From Plantago major (lineage: Eukaryota > Streptophyta > Magnoliopsida > Lamiales > Plantaginaceae), in assembly GCA_026545765.1 (NCBI GenBank), contig CM048840.1, positions 10,479,265-10,543,264 on the forward strand: a stretch of DNA of 64,000 bases, in the 5' to 3' direction. Numbering within the stretch: position 1 is the stretch's first letter; each line of letters starts with the position of its first letter. Below the pieces are notes generated by a model. That model made no database searches, was not told where the DNA came from, and saw only the letters and a list, made by a program, of their open reading frames with translations. Positions 34,832 through 45,745 of this stretch are shown here, in pieces. Both the position numbers and the translations under genes were made by a program.

Positions 34832-35959
34832 TGTCTAGAGCATCCAGTTGGATTTGAATCTTTTTCCTTTCTTCAGTGAGCATAGCTCTCTAACTTCTTT
34901 TGAAGATTCTTCTGTCTTTCTTGTCACCTGTCTTTAGTTTGTTGAAAGCAGGGCAATCCCTCTTGAAATGACCAGGTTTCTGACAATAGAAATAGATATC
35001 GTTTCTGATTTCTGCTTCCTCAAGATTTGATGCTTCTGGAGCCTTATTCATTCAGCTTTGCATATTTTTGTACTGGTGATAGTTTGAGCCTAGATGCTTT
35101 TTCATCTTCTCTTTGGCTTTTCTTCTCTCAATTTCTCGACTGACATATTTTCCCATTTGCTTTACAGCAAGAGCATCCTCAGTCACCTCCTTGCCTTTCT
35201 TCTTTTCAGAAGTTCCTTGAGCAACTAGAGCAACATTCTGCAACTTCTCAGTTGTTTGTTCTCTTTGAGTTGTCTCATAGTCAACAGTGTGAGAGAAAAG
35301 TTCCACAGGAGTGATATCTGGCATTCCTTGGTTAAAGTAGAAAAACTTTGTGTGTTCCCAGTTACGATTTAGACTTCTCACAATAGTCTTAATCTTTTCT
35401 GACTTGGTATATCTATTACTCTCACCAAGTGCAGCCATATCACTCATAAGTGTTGTAAACCGGAAATCTAGTTCTTCAAGAGTCTCCGTGGGACCTTGTT
35501 TAAAGTTTTGGAATTTGAGCTTCAAAACTTCGAACTTATTTTCCTTTGTTTCTCGGTCAAATGCATTTCTTCAATCAGTTGCGTGCCACTTTTCGCCATT
35601 TTGCACCCATAGTTTACATTGTATGTGCTCGAGTAGAACGATGATGATATTACGAGCGACCATGATCGATTTCTCTTGGCATCTTCTGATGTCCAGAGCT
35701 CTCTGGGCTTTGGTTCGTAAATGACTTGACTGGCAGGTCTCCCACTGGTTGACGCATCTGTTTGTGAAGACCCATCGCTTTGTTCTCTGTCTCTACCATT
35801 AGAAACCTCTATGACATGCTTGAGTTGTTGAATGACTATTGGGCCATTCTTTATTACTTCGATCATTTCGTCACTGATGGCTTCTAGGTGGAGCATCATG
35901 TTGTTCTTCCATTTTTCATAATTCTCTGGCTTAAGAATTGGGGCGTCACTCAAAGACAT
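34832..35959 (-). pseudogene. gag of Sirevirus-like Copia element (UBN2-type), broken
   Basis: The start is MSLSDAPILKPENYEKWK (35959 down). The Copia gag domain continues in a shifted frame (35052-35525): LKFQNFKQGPTETLEEL, FTTLMSDMAALGE, IVRSLNRNWEHTKF. A zinc knuckle YCQKPGHFKRDC lies near 34965-35000. The shift is at about 35522. Gag forms the particle and binds the RNA. Confidence 0.85.
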
Positions 35960-36062
35960 CCTGCAGCAAACACACTAAACAAACAAATCAAGTGTAGATT
36001 AAAAGCAGTTAGTGGGCACTTATCTGGGATCTAGGTTCAGTGCAGAAGGCTTGGGAACCTCC

Positions 36063-36075
36063 TGCTCTGATACCA
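36063..36075 (-). other. Primer binding site of Sirevirus-like element
   Basis: TGGTATCAGAGCA on the minus strand, complementary to the 3' end of initiator tRNA-Met, which is the usual Copia primer. Confidence 0.9.
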
Positions 36076-36080
36076 CTTAT

Positions 36081-37765
36081 TGGTCCAGATAACGGCAAAG
36101 TAAAAGACTAGAGGGGGGTGAATAGTCTTTTAAAACTTTATCGATAAGCACAGTTTCTCAGATTTCTGTGAAGATATCTGATACTTAATTTCAGAGAGCG
36201 GAAGACTTTTCTGTGATAAGTGCACGTGCTCAGCAAGATAAGTGTAAGTACTTTGCAAGATAAGTAAAGCAAGTAATAGACTGCAGAAAGTAAATAACAC
36301 AAGTCTTTTTATAGTAGTATCTGAAGGTGGCGTAATCCTTCAACTAATCCACTTCAGCCTTTATGAGACCTAGAATCCACTAAGACAGATAAATGATGTA
36401 ACCTTACAAATATCTACTCCTGATTCCTAAATACACTAGGTTCCCAACCAAGTGCTCCCCCTGAGTTATTCCCCGCTTTCACAGCCAAGTACTTCCTGTA
36501 CTCAGAAACCTTTTTGAGCTATTCCTTAGTTTCCCAAACTAAGTACTTCATGTGCTCAATAACCTTGGAGTTATTCCTTAGTTTCCCAAACTAAGTACTT
36601 CTTGTACTCCACGCCGATTAAGGTGTTGGTTAAGGTAAATTGTCAGGTGAGCTTCTTTAATAACTTGTTCAGTTATTCAGATAGCTCTATGAATCAAGTA
36701 TACTTAATACACTTTGCAATGCATGGTATCATGTTCTTTACTGACCCAAGTCTATGATAAGTGTTTAAGAGAATGAAACTCATATATGAAATCTTAGTTC
36801 AACTCTTTCACAAATAACAAATGCTTGTTAAGGATCAGGACACTTAGAACTTTTGTGCTACTTAGAATCAAGAGCTTTGGTTGCAACAGAAAGCTTGAAG
36901 ATAAGTAGTATTCTTGAGAGAGCTTGTGTGAGAGTATTCAATGTAAGTTCAGTTTTCTAAGGTGTAAGTTATGTGTGTGTTCTCAAGCAGTCTAAGTGTT
37001 GATATTTATAGATGAATTTGAGTGTCGTTTGAATAGTATCTGTTAGGCTTAAAATAAATTCAAACTATTGATATCTGAGTATAGTACTGTAGTACGTTTG
37101 TCTTCTTCTTCAGAAGCTACCATTTTTGTTCAGACATCTCTGTCCGCGCATTTAATGCATTGTACTATACTTTGTCCTGTAGTGCCAACGGAACTATGCA
37201 TTATATCAGAGATCTTTTACTATCAGAGTTCTCTGAAGCTTTGCACGTCCTTTTCAGAAATTATCACAACTTCATATACCACTTGTTGAAACAACTTGTT
37301 ATAATATATTTCTTTTCAGAAGCATAATTTACGTCCAAGGTATCTGAGTGTAGATATCTGTGGGCACTTTCCTCGTCTCAGAAACCTTTTATTCTCAGAT
37401 ATCTTTTGCAACACTTGTGTTTCGAAACACTTATTTCTTCAAGATATCTGGACATAGGTATCTGAAAAAGCTTTGTCTTCAGCAATCTTATGCATTCTTC
37501 AAGTCTTCAAATCCGTTGAACTTTTCCTGCTGGATGCCTTCTTCTTGGTCTTCTTCAGAAAATAAAAATTACATTTCGAGACCTAACATCCTATACAAGA
37601 TTTTCTAGACTATCATACCTAGTGAGTTTCCTCTTTTACAGTGTTCAAGTGAACTAAGAGTACTAATCACCTTTCTGAGCTAAGATAAGTCATTAGGTTG
37701 CTGATCAAAATCTAAACAGATATTCCTAACAAGTAAGTCCACGAGATGCAAAAATTTTGTCATCA
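36081..37765 (-). repeat. 5' LTR of Sirevirus-like Copia element
   Basis: The LTR is about 1.69 kb. On the coding strand it starts TGATGACAAAATTTTTGC and ends GGACCA. The outer boundary is set by comparison with elements C and E, whose homology to the flank resumes right after 37765. The inner boundary is less certain because the other LTR is outside the window. It carries a TATA box (CTATAAATA on the minus strand, 37003-37011), exact AGATATCT palindromes at 36172, 37352, 37397 and 37442, and a 51-56 bp tandem repeat at about 36465-36610. AACCA (37766-37770) is the likely target duplication. Confidence 0.8.
36465..36610. repeat. Tandem repeat, three units of 51-56 bp, in Sirevirus LTR
   Basis: Units end in AAGTACTTC plus a short variable part. 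The last two (36521-36549 and 36572-36600) share TTAGTTTCCCAAACTAA, a 7-bp inverted pair around CCC. The first unit is degenerate. Confidence 0.7.
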
Positions 37766-39068
37766 AACCAACTTTGGCAAAACAGTGTACATAAAATCAA
37801 ACACAATCATCTTTCAAACAAATAGCACTTAAGTGTAGCTCGCTAGTCCCTCACAGGTGAATGCAGTGTATCTCTCACTCTCTTGGAAGTATCCAAATGG
37901 GGTATAAGCTCAAAATAAACTGGGAAGGTGACTTGCGTCACAAAGGTGCCTAAAATATCTTATGCTTTTGTACTCGTCTCATTAGATCGAAAGGGACTTA
38001 ACAGGCGACTCAATTTTCAGAAAACAAAAGCTGAAACTGCTCCCCCTATTCAATTCAAAACAACCGATTCAAATCTCAATCAGATCCTTCACTGTATATT
38101 CAGTGCTTGGGCGCATTGGGCTCTTTTAATCTCAATTTTTTGCAGGTGTCTGTTTTACCGAAAGTCCGCACTTTTGTGCGTGTCAGTTTGGTGTACGTGC
38201 CATCAACCCTCACGGACATATGGCTTTGTAGGACCACACTGGTATATAGGTAGTATTTGAAACACGCCTAACACGACTAACGGTGATCAATGAAGACCAT
38301 AGATCCACCCCGAGATTCAAATATCAATAAGCCTTAGGGAGCAGTAAACAAGCTTTTCAGCAATAACGCAAAACAGCACATATAAGTCGCAAGATAACAG
38401 TTCTCTCCCCAAACCTGTTCCTTGGAATAAGGGGAAGGGCTTAAAAAGAGCATGCCGTTCGTCATCCCTAACAAGACTGAGTACACATAAGTATGAAAAG
38501 GCGCAAGTAATACGTAAAAACTTGCACAACCCAGGAAATCACACAATACATTTGCCGGTACAAAAAATTTTCATCGGCTCTTAGGCTTCTCACAGGCTTT
38601 TTGGACCAAATAGCTAAACAAACTTGCTATTTAAAAGAGAAACGACCTTGCAGGATTAAAAATACATTGCCCTACTTCCAGCTAATCATCAAACAAAACG
38701 TAGGCAGCAGGTGGATTTATCATCTACAATGAATGTTCAACTTGGTAAAAGACTCAATCTCACCACGAAAATTTGAAAATAGGCCAAAAACGCAGGCCAA
38801 AAAACTCTATCTAAAAAGCTAAGACACAAACATAAATTGAAAACAAAAGAATCACATAAAAGTGGCTAACATACCACCCCACGTAGACAACACAGAACAT
38901 ATGAAATCCCTCCCCAAACCTAAACTTTAGCTCTTCCTCGAGTTTCAAGTTTAAGCAAGCGAAGGAAAACAGAATGCAGACACGTTAGTGAAAGAAAACT
39001 TACCCCCGGGTTGCCTCCCGGGAAGCGCCTTTTATTATAGTCGTTGGCTCGACTTTTGGGAAATGTTG
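37766..39068 (-). other. 3' non-coding region of element F, cut by the Sirevirus
   Basis: No gene is seen. Conserved blocks are shared with element E (about 46290-47030) and, on the other strand, element C (53067-53850). They are a purine box TTTAGGTTTGGGGAGGG (about 38910-38926), a block around the minus-strand word GCCGATGAAAA with GTACCGGC (38552-38580), a second purine box (38403-38434), and a 150-bp block at 38150-38300. A GC-rich self-complementary motif (CCCGGG twice) lies at 39003-39024. The 3' end and 3' LTR of F are expected to the left of the window. Confidence 0.7.
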
Positions 39069-39900
39069 CTATCCATTATCCAACGGGAACGAATCCCTTG
39101 CATTCATCCCGGTATCCTCAGTATTTTGTGAGCCATCCTTAGCTCCTCTCCTCAGGTTCTCTAACAGTTCCATGATTCCCTGAAAACTAAAATTAAACAA
39201 ATCAGAAAATTTAAAAACTAAAAAATAACTATGGGAATCAGAGGGAAAATAAAAAAGAAAAAGTGGGTCGAAACTCCCTGGGTAGTCCAATGTGTATGAT
39301 GGGACTATGACGTGTGAATCATCGGTTTCTTCTTGTACCGTAGGGGCAGATTCAGGAGTCAGCTCAGCAGGTAAGCCAGTAGAATGTGCTTCTTCTTGTA
39401 CCATAGGGGCAGGTTCAGAAGTCAGCTCAGCAGGTAAGGGAGTAGAATGGGTTTCTTCTTGTACAGTAGGGGTAGATTCAGAAGTCAGCTCAGCAGGATG
39501 GTTTATCTTCTCACGCTGGATGTCCTCAATCAGCAACATCGACAAACTCAAAGAATTGTTTGAGTTTAAACTCATCTATGGGTTGTCTCGCAGCTTCTTC
39601 TAATATTGCTTGATCATCCTTGGTCAATCCAAAATAGAAACATCCTATCACATCCCTACTGCTCAATCTAGCATTTATGCACCCTTTTTCAAGCTCTCTA
39701 AACCGATACCACACATCGTAGAATCTTTCTCCAGGAAGCTGACGGAAACTATGAAGGAGTCCCCTCTTTTTCTGGCGGATAGAGTAGATGTCCATCATAT
39801 ACGATTTCTTGGTTGCATAAGTCCCTACACACACGAAGACAAGAAACCACGAGTAGTTCCGACAAAACAAAAACTAACGAAACAAAAGAAAACTATAAAC
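39069..39900 (-). pseudogene. gag remnant of element F (Athila-like, gag only)
   Basis: The retrotransposon gag domain is visible in 39526-39870: HSFRQLPGERFYDVWYRFRE and GFYFGLTKDDQAILEEAA-like words. Downstream is a three-unit repeat of 21 residues (PAELTSE..P.VQEE..) in a shifted frame, 39069-39575. No protease, RT or integrase follows before the 3' region, so F is a short non-autonomous derivative. Confidence 0.7.
39328..39501. repeat. 63-bp tandem repeat, about 2.8 units, in F gag
   Basis: Units start at 39328, 39391 and 39454 with TCTTCTTGTAC. The period is a multiple of three, so it keeps the reading frame (21 residues). Confidence 0.85.
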
Positions 39901-39940
39901 AAAACGAGTAAAAATTTGCAATCAAGCGCTACAGTAGGAA

Positions 39941-39963
39941 TTGATTCCTCGGCAGCAACGCCA
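39941..39963 (-). other. Primer binding site of element F
   Basis: TGGCGTTGCTGCCGAGGA on the minus strand, a changed form of the tRNA-Asp type site that is cleaner in element C. Confidence 0.78.
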
Positions 39964-39967
39964 AATT

Positions 39968-41416
39968 TGATGTGCTCAAATTGATACTTAGAAACAAGTA
40001 GCAAGCAGTTGTTGTAGAATAAACAAAGCTAACCACAGGGTCGTTCGCTAAGGAAACAATTAAGCTACCAAGCAATTGAAAGCAAATAGTCACTTGCGTA
40101 AACTGTTTGAATTGTTTGAGTTGCTAACTACTAATAACTAGGAAATAGAAAAGCAGATAACTGATTTAAATATGAGATAGAAGAGAACACAGTAGTTAGA
40201 TCGAGTGGTGCTAATTCGCTCTAGAGAAATCGTTCATACTTGTCACACGGTCGGTGTACTTAAAACATTCAATCCAATTCAACCAAACGTTCTATGAAAA
40301 TCTTTGAACTAGAGTAATCGTGGGCCATCAATCCACGATCCTTAACCAAAGCATTTTAGAGAATCTTTGAACTAGCTTATTGGATTGAAAGGTTTTTATG
40401 AAGATATTTGAACTAGGCGAACCTATATGAACGAATCCTAACCCTAGAAGCAAATACACAATCACCGTCACATCGCTACCGTGTTCGGAGTGGTTTAGCT
40501 ACTCATGATAGATTGAAAGATGAAAGACTTCAAGATATTGCTCATGATAAACATAAACATAATTATAATCGCATGCAAGCTCATACAATTCGACAAACAA
40601 GAACAAGAACCAATTGTAAAGAGATAAACAATAGAGAATTACCACGGTGATCAGGAATTCGATATCGATAAATCAATCAAGGATAAAATCATGCTCCAAG
40701 ATATGTCTCAATGTCAAAAGTGTGAATATGAAGCTTTTCTATGAACTAGGTTTTGCTCTCTAGGGCAAAGTGTTTTTTTTTTTCAATAGAATGAATGTCT
40801 AATATATAACTTAAGGAGAAAAAACGGAATTAGGAAAAGAAATCGTAGAAGAAAACGGCAGAGGAAAAAACTGGCTTTGCCAGTTAGGGAACTGGCGTCA
40901 CCAGTAAAGAGAACTGGTGTCGCCAGTTTGGTTTGTCTCATCGCAGAAAAACACTGGCGTACGCCAGTTTGATAACTGGCATCGCCAGTTCTTCTAACAT
41001 CTGTATCTTTTTCTACATAAGGAATTTGGCTATGCTTCTGGAACAAAAGTTGTAACCCTTTAAATTATCTTTCCATGGCCATCGAGATTAGGTCAATCGA
41101 ACATCATATGAGGGAGTTATGGCCAAAATGGCTAGATTGCTCAGTAAAACTTCACTTCTGCAAGCTTCGCTAAAACGTCTCTCAAATCTTCGTCCGAACT
41201 CCGAATCCACTTACGTTTTCGTCCAGCTACTCTACATTCAAAGATCTAGAAACAAAGTTTCCACTCCGATTTTCACCTTTGGGACACAAAAATCCTACAA
41301 AACACAAACAAAGCACCAAAGCTTAAAAACGCACAAAGACACTATAAAACCATAAACAAAGACTAACAAAGACCCCTAAAAAGGACCAAATCAGACTCTA
41401 AATTATCGTCTCATCA
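39968..41416 (-). repeat. 5' LTR of element F (Athila-like family 1)
   Basis: 1449 bp, from TGATGTGCTC to GTCTCATCA on the plus strand. The same family includes H, the solo LTR at 42098, LTR D and both LTRs of C. A cluster of short inverted repeats built on ACTGGC/GCCAGT lies at 40870-41000. On its right the gag of element H resumes; AAATG (41417-41421) is the likely target duplication. Confidence 0.9.
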
Positions 41417-41980
41417 AAATGCCCTGTAAAGCTCATCCTAAGTCCGGAAAGACCCTTCCTGCTGGTTCAGAAGCCAGCTCTTAGCCTTATCCTGCATGCA
41501 CATAGGAAAAACCTTCTTCCTAATCTCCTCATCAGTAACAGTAATCTCCCCAACGGTAAGCGGGATCCTAGCAATCAATGCCTCAAACTCTTTCAGGAAC
41601 CTGATACGTCTTCATTAGCCATCCCATAGTACTAAGGTAGGTCACGGAAGTGATAAGCCTTGATCTCCATGTTCCTGGCTTCATTAGAGAGCACAACAGA
41701 TGACCTTCCGGCCTTGATCTTACCAGGCTGCATGTAGGTTCCATAGGTGATCTCAGACACCTCAGCAATTGGTTGGTTAATCTCTGCATTTCCTGCCATT
41801 TCGATTGCTGCTAAGTGCTGTCTCCTGAGCTGACGAATGTGTCTATCGATCTCGTTCACTGGAGCTTGCAAAGGTGATCCTTCTGATCTCCTGCCAAGCA
41901 TAAACCTGTACTGAAGTCTACAGAATCAAAAACCTCAAAGAATCTTAGTTTATGTTAGTGTAATAAACAACAGGCTGAAA
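41417..41980 (-). pseudogene. gag fragment of element H, cut by F
   Basis: The frame 41632-41901 starts MLGRRSEGSPLQAP and has YGTYMQPGKIKAGRSSVVLS, which lines up with the C gag (YGAYMQPCVVRDGKAAIVLS). Translation goes on in other frames to a NQQEGSFRT-like stretch before F begins. The rest of H gag is expected on the far side of F, outside the window. Confidence 0.8.
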
Positions 41981-42023
41981 AACAAACAAATAAAAATTCT
42001 CAATCAACCGCTACAATAGGAAT

Positions 42024-42045
42024 TGACTCCCCGGCAGCGGTGCCA
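42024..42045 (-). other. Primer binding site of element H
   Basis: TGGCACCGCTGCCGGGGA on the minus strand, one base from the site in C, four bases from the LTR. Confidence 0.8.
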
Positions 42046-42049
42046 AATT

Positions 42050-42097
42050 TGATGTGCTCAAATTACTACTTAGGAAAACAAGTAGGAAGCAGTCGTT
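42050..42097 (-). repeat. 5' LTR of element H, inner end
   Basis: 48 bases starting TGATGTGCTC, cut at TCGTT by the solo LTR. The LTR continues at 43468. Confidence 0.85.
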
Positions 42098-43462
42098 TGA
42101 TGTGCTCAAATTACTACTTAGGAAAAAAAGTAGGAAGTAGTCGTTGTAAACAGACTATGCTAACCATGAGATCGTTCGCTAAGGAATCAATTAGGCTACC
42201 ACACGGTTTGAAAGCAAACAATTACTTGTAGAAACAATTTGATTTGTTTGAAATAGAGTACTTCTAATAACTAGAAAGAAAAATTAACAATGTAGTTGTT
42301 TGTAAGAATGAGGTAGAAGGAACACAGTAGTTATGATCAAGCAATGTTAATTCGCTCTAGGATACGTTCATACTGTCACACGGTCGGTGTACAGAAAACT
42401 ATCAATCCAATTCAACCAAACGTTATTTGAAAATCATTGAACTAGAGTAATCGTGGGTCGTTAATCCACGATCCTTAACCAAAACGTTTTAGAGAATATT
42501 TGAACTAGCTTATTGGATTGAAGGGTTTTTACGAAGATCTTTGAACGAGCCTAACCTATATGAACGATTTCAAACCCTAGAAACGAATACGCAAGGCTAT
42601 CACGCAACTACCATGTTCGGAGTGGTCTACCTACTCATAATCGAAGCAAGGATGAAAAAATACAAGATATTGCTCATGATTAACATAAACAGAATGATAA
42701 TCGCATGCAAGCTTAAACAATTCGAGAAACAGAGTAAGAACGAATTGAATAAGATAAAACAATAGAGATTTACCACAGTAATCAGGGATTCGATATCAAT
42801 CCTTCATTAAACAAGCAAAACCAAGCTCAAAATTGTCTATCAATGTCAAGGTATGAATATGGAGTTTTTTCTATGAACTAGGTTAAAAGAAGTAAGAAAG
42901 AAAAGAAAACCAAATTCTAAGCTAAGGAAAACAAATTCTAAGCCTGCGCGTCTCGCCGCGGCGGGCCAATTGCTTCGCCGTGGCGAGCTTTCTTTTGTCG
43001 ATTATATATCCAGCTCGTAAAGTCTCGCCATGGCCATGAATCCTCGCCATGCAAGCATCTTCCTCCAAACGGGAGCCATTCAGAAATCTACGCCAATGAG
43101 CCTTCTTTATCGCAATATATATAACCCTCGCATAATTTCGTCGCGGCGAGCAAAATGCTCCGCCGCGGCGAGCTTCAATCTTCAAAACAGAGGCTTCATT
43201 CGCAAAATCTCGCCGCGGCGGATCAATTCCTTCGTCGCGATGAGCTCCTCCAGATGGATTTATTGGGGCTCTCGTAAAATCTCGCCGCGGCGAGCCTTGT
43301 TAACCTCAACTCCTCATCTTTGGCTCAAAACTACCGATTCCTGCAAAACAACACCAAAACACCAAAGCATAAAAACGTACAAAAACACTAAAAAACCATA
43401 AACGAAGACTAACAAAGACAGCTAAAAAGGACCAAATGAGACTCTAAATTATCGTCTCATCA
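42098..43462 (-). mobile_element. Solo LTR (family 1) inside the LTR of H
   Basis: 1365 bp, TGATGTGCTC to TCTCATCA, flanked by the 5-bp duplication TCGTT (42093-42097 and 43463-43467). There is no internal region, so the element was reduced to one LTR by recombination after insertion. A palindrome cluster built on CTCGCCGCGGCGAG occupies about 42945-43290. Confidence 0.92.
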
Positions 43463-44172
43463 TCGTTGTAAAACAGACAATGCTAACCACGAGGTCGTTC
43501 GCTAAGGAATCAATTAGGCTATGCAACGATTGAAAACAAACAGTTACTTGTGAAACGATGTTGATTTGTTTGAATTTGAGTACTTCTAATAACTAGCAAA
43601 CAGAAAATGCAATGTGTTGATTTGAATGAGATAGAAGGAACACAGTAGTTACGATCAAGCAATGCTAATTCGCTCTAGGGATACGTTCATACTGTCACAG
43701 GGTCGGTGTACAGAAAACTATCAATTCAACCTTTACCAAACGAGTTTGAAGATATTTGAACTAGAGTAATCGTGGGTCGTCAATCCACGATCCTTAACCA
43801 AGACGTTTTAGAGAATCTTTGAACGAGAGTATTGAATTGAAGGGTTTTTACGAAGATCTTTGAACGAGCCTAACCTATATGAACGATTTCAAACCCTAGA
43901 AGCGAATACACAAAGCTATCACGCAACTACCATGTTCGGAGTGATTTAGCTACTCATAATCGAAGCAAGGATGAAAGAATACAAGATATTGCTCATGATT
44001 AACACAAACAGAATGATAATCGTATGCAAGCTCAAACAATTCGAGAAGCAGAGCAGGAACGAATTGAATAAGATAAAACAATAGAGATTTACCACAGTAA
44101 CCAGGGATTCGATATCAATCCTTCGATGAATAAGCAAAATCAAGCTCCCAATCGTTATCAATGTCAAAGTAT
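43463..44172 (-). repeat. 5' LTR of element H, middle part
   Basis: Continues the H LTR after the solo LTR and follows the family consensus up to TCAAAGTATG, where LTR I of element E begins. The outer third of the H LTR is missing here; see LTR D. Confidence 0.82.
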
Positions 44173-45711
44173 GTGATGTGTCAATATCAAAGTTTTAATA
44201 TTTCTTTACTTAGCCAAGAGCTAACTCTCAACACTACGAAAACTTGTAGTGTAGTGAAGTTAACCCCGAGGTCGATCTCTAGGGACTTAACTAGGCTGAG
44301 CTTCAGTTTACGAATAGAAGTAACAATATGAAAAGCAGTAAAAGTTTGTTTGCTTCGGCAGCGAGATGATAAACAATAGTAAACAACTACTTGCAACTAC
44401 TAGAAACCGATTCAAGACTAACGAGATTGAAATATGAATGAGGGAAAATATGGAGTGGTAACGTCAACAAGCTAGCTAGCAGGATACATGTGATTCACGG
44501 GATTTACCACGCAAGTTGTCACAGTCTTGAGTTCAAAAACGAGTAGCACTAGTGAAGGCATCAGTTTCACTAGGCTACAATCAATTCGACTAACCTATTA
44601 TCACAGTTTGTAACTAACTATTAGGTCAAGCAAGACGAAAGACATTTTGGTTTGCAAGGCTTAAATGCCTAATCTAACAATGATTTTGTCTAGAAGATCA
44701 TCAAACGAGATAGCAGGAATAGTAATTAATCTAAAAGGCACAAGTAGTCGAATCCCGATGCACTTCGAATCACATGAACCCTTGCTAGCATGCATTGAAT
44801 CAGTCACCACCCCATAATAGGGGATGTTTAGCTACTCATGACAAGCGAAAGCATAATCATACTAGCAATAAACTTAATCTCAAGCACAAAACAAAGATTC
44901 GAGAGGATTGATACAATTTTACCCTTCGTTGTCACAAACCCTAGATAGAAATTGAAGAACGAAAACGAATCGATGCCAAAGCTGTGTAGATAATCTCCCA
45001 ATCAACGTCAATCGTTGGACTACAAGGGAAAACGGTTCAATTACCTCAAATCGGGTAATTGCCTTTGAAACTAGGTCTAGTTCTAGAGCAAGGTGAGTGT
45101 TCTTGACAATAGAATGAATCTGCCAAAAGTAATAGTCAATGTTCACTCATACAAAGAAAGAAAAAAAACGGACTCTGGATGAATTAGGAAAGAAAATGAG
45201 TTGCAATCCGCTCACAGCCTGGAGTTAGCGACGCCTTGACTCAGAAGCGTCGCCATGGCTAGAATCTCATGGCGCTTAAGTTTAGACTTGGCGGACGCCA
45301 AGATTCAATCCATGGCGTCCGCCATCACTTCTTGGCGCCCGCCAGAGCGTTCTGCCCAGGTTTGGCGGGCACCGTCTTCAACTTGGCGTCCGCCACTCCT
45401 TTTGGCGAATTACAATTTTGCCCCTTTGTCCTTTTTACTCGATTTTGCTCCTTTTAACCTCGATTCTTGGTATTTTGGTTTCTCCGCTCCACTTCTAGCA
45501 ACCATTCGAGGCATTGGGACTTCCATATCTTCCAGGAGCATGTAAAATACACCCTTTTTGCCTTCAATTAGCGCGGTTCAACCAAATACCTGCAAAATAC
45601 ACAAAGAACAAAACAAGTAAAAAGACTCTAACAAAACTACTAAAACTATACTTAAGGATAACAAAAGGACGGTAAAAAAGACCAGATGAGACGATGTAAA
45701 ACCGACTCATC
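44173..45711 (-). repeat. 3' LTR of element E (Athila-like family 2)
   Basis: 1539 bp, from TGATGTGTCAATATC to CGACTCATCA. It ends exactly at a polypurine tract. It is a different family from H, but core words such as CGAGGTCG and TTTAGCTACTCATGA are shared. An array of TTGGCG/CGCCAA inverted repeats lies at 45225-45415. GTATG (44168-44172) is the likely target duplication. Confidence 0.85.
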
Positions 45712-45745
45712 AAACTCCCCAAACCGAACTCTTGCTTGTCCTCAA
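45712..45745 (-). other. Polypurine tract of element E
   Basis: The minus strand reads AGAGTTCGGTTTGGGGAG two bases from the LTR. The match to the tract of C (54345-54377) supports the orientation of E. Confidence 0.82.

Noticed and set aside
40870-41000. Spaced short repeats as a CRISPR array
   Set aside because: Units are short inverted repeats with irregular spacing inside a plant LTR; no cas genes and the wrong kind of genome.
42050-42145. A 50-bp tandem duplication at the LTR start
   Set aside because: Explained by the nested solo LTR and its TCGTT duplication.
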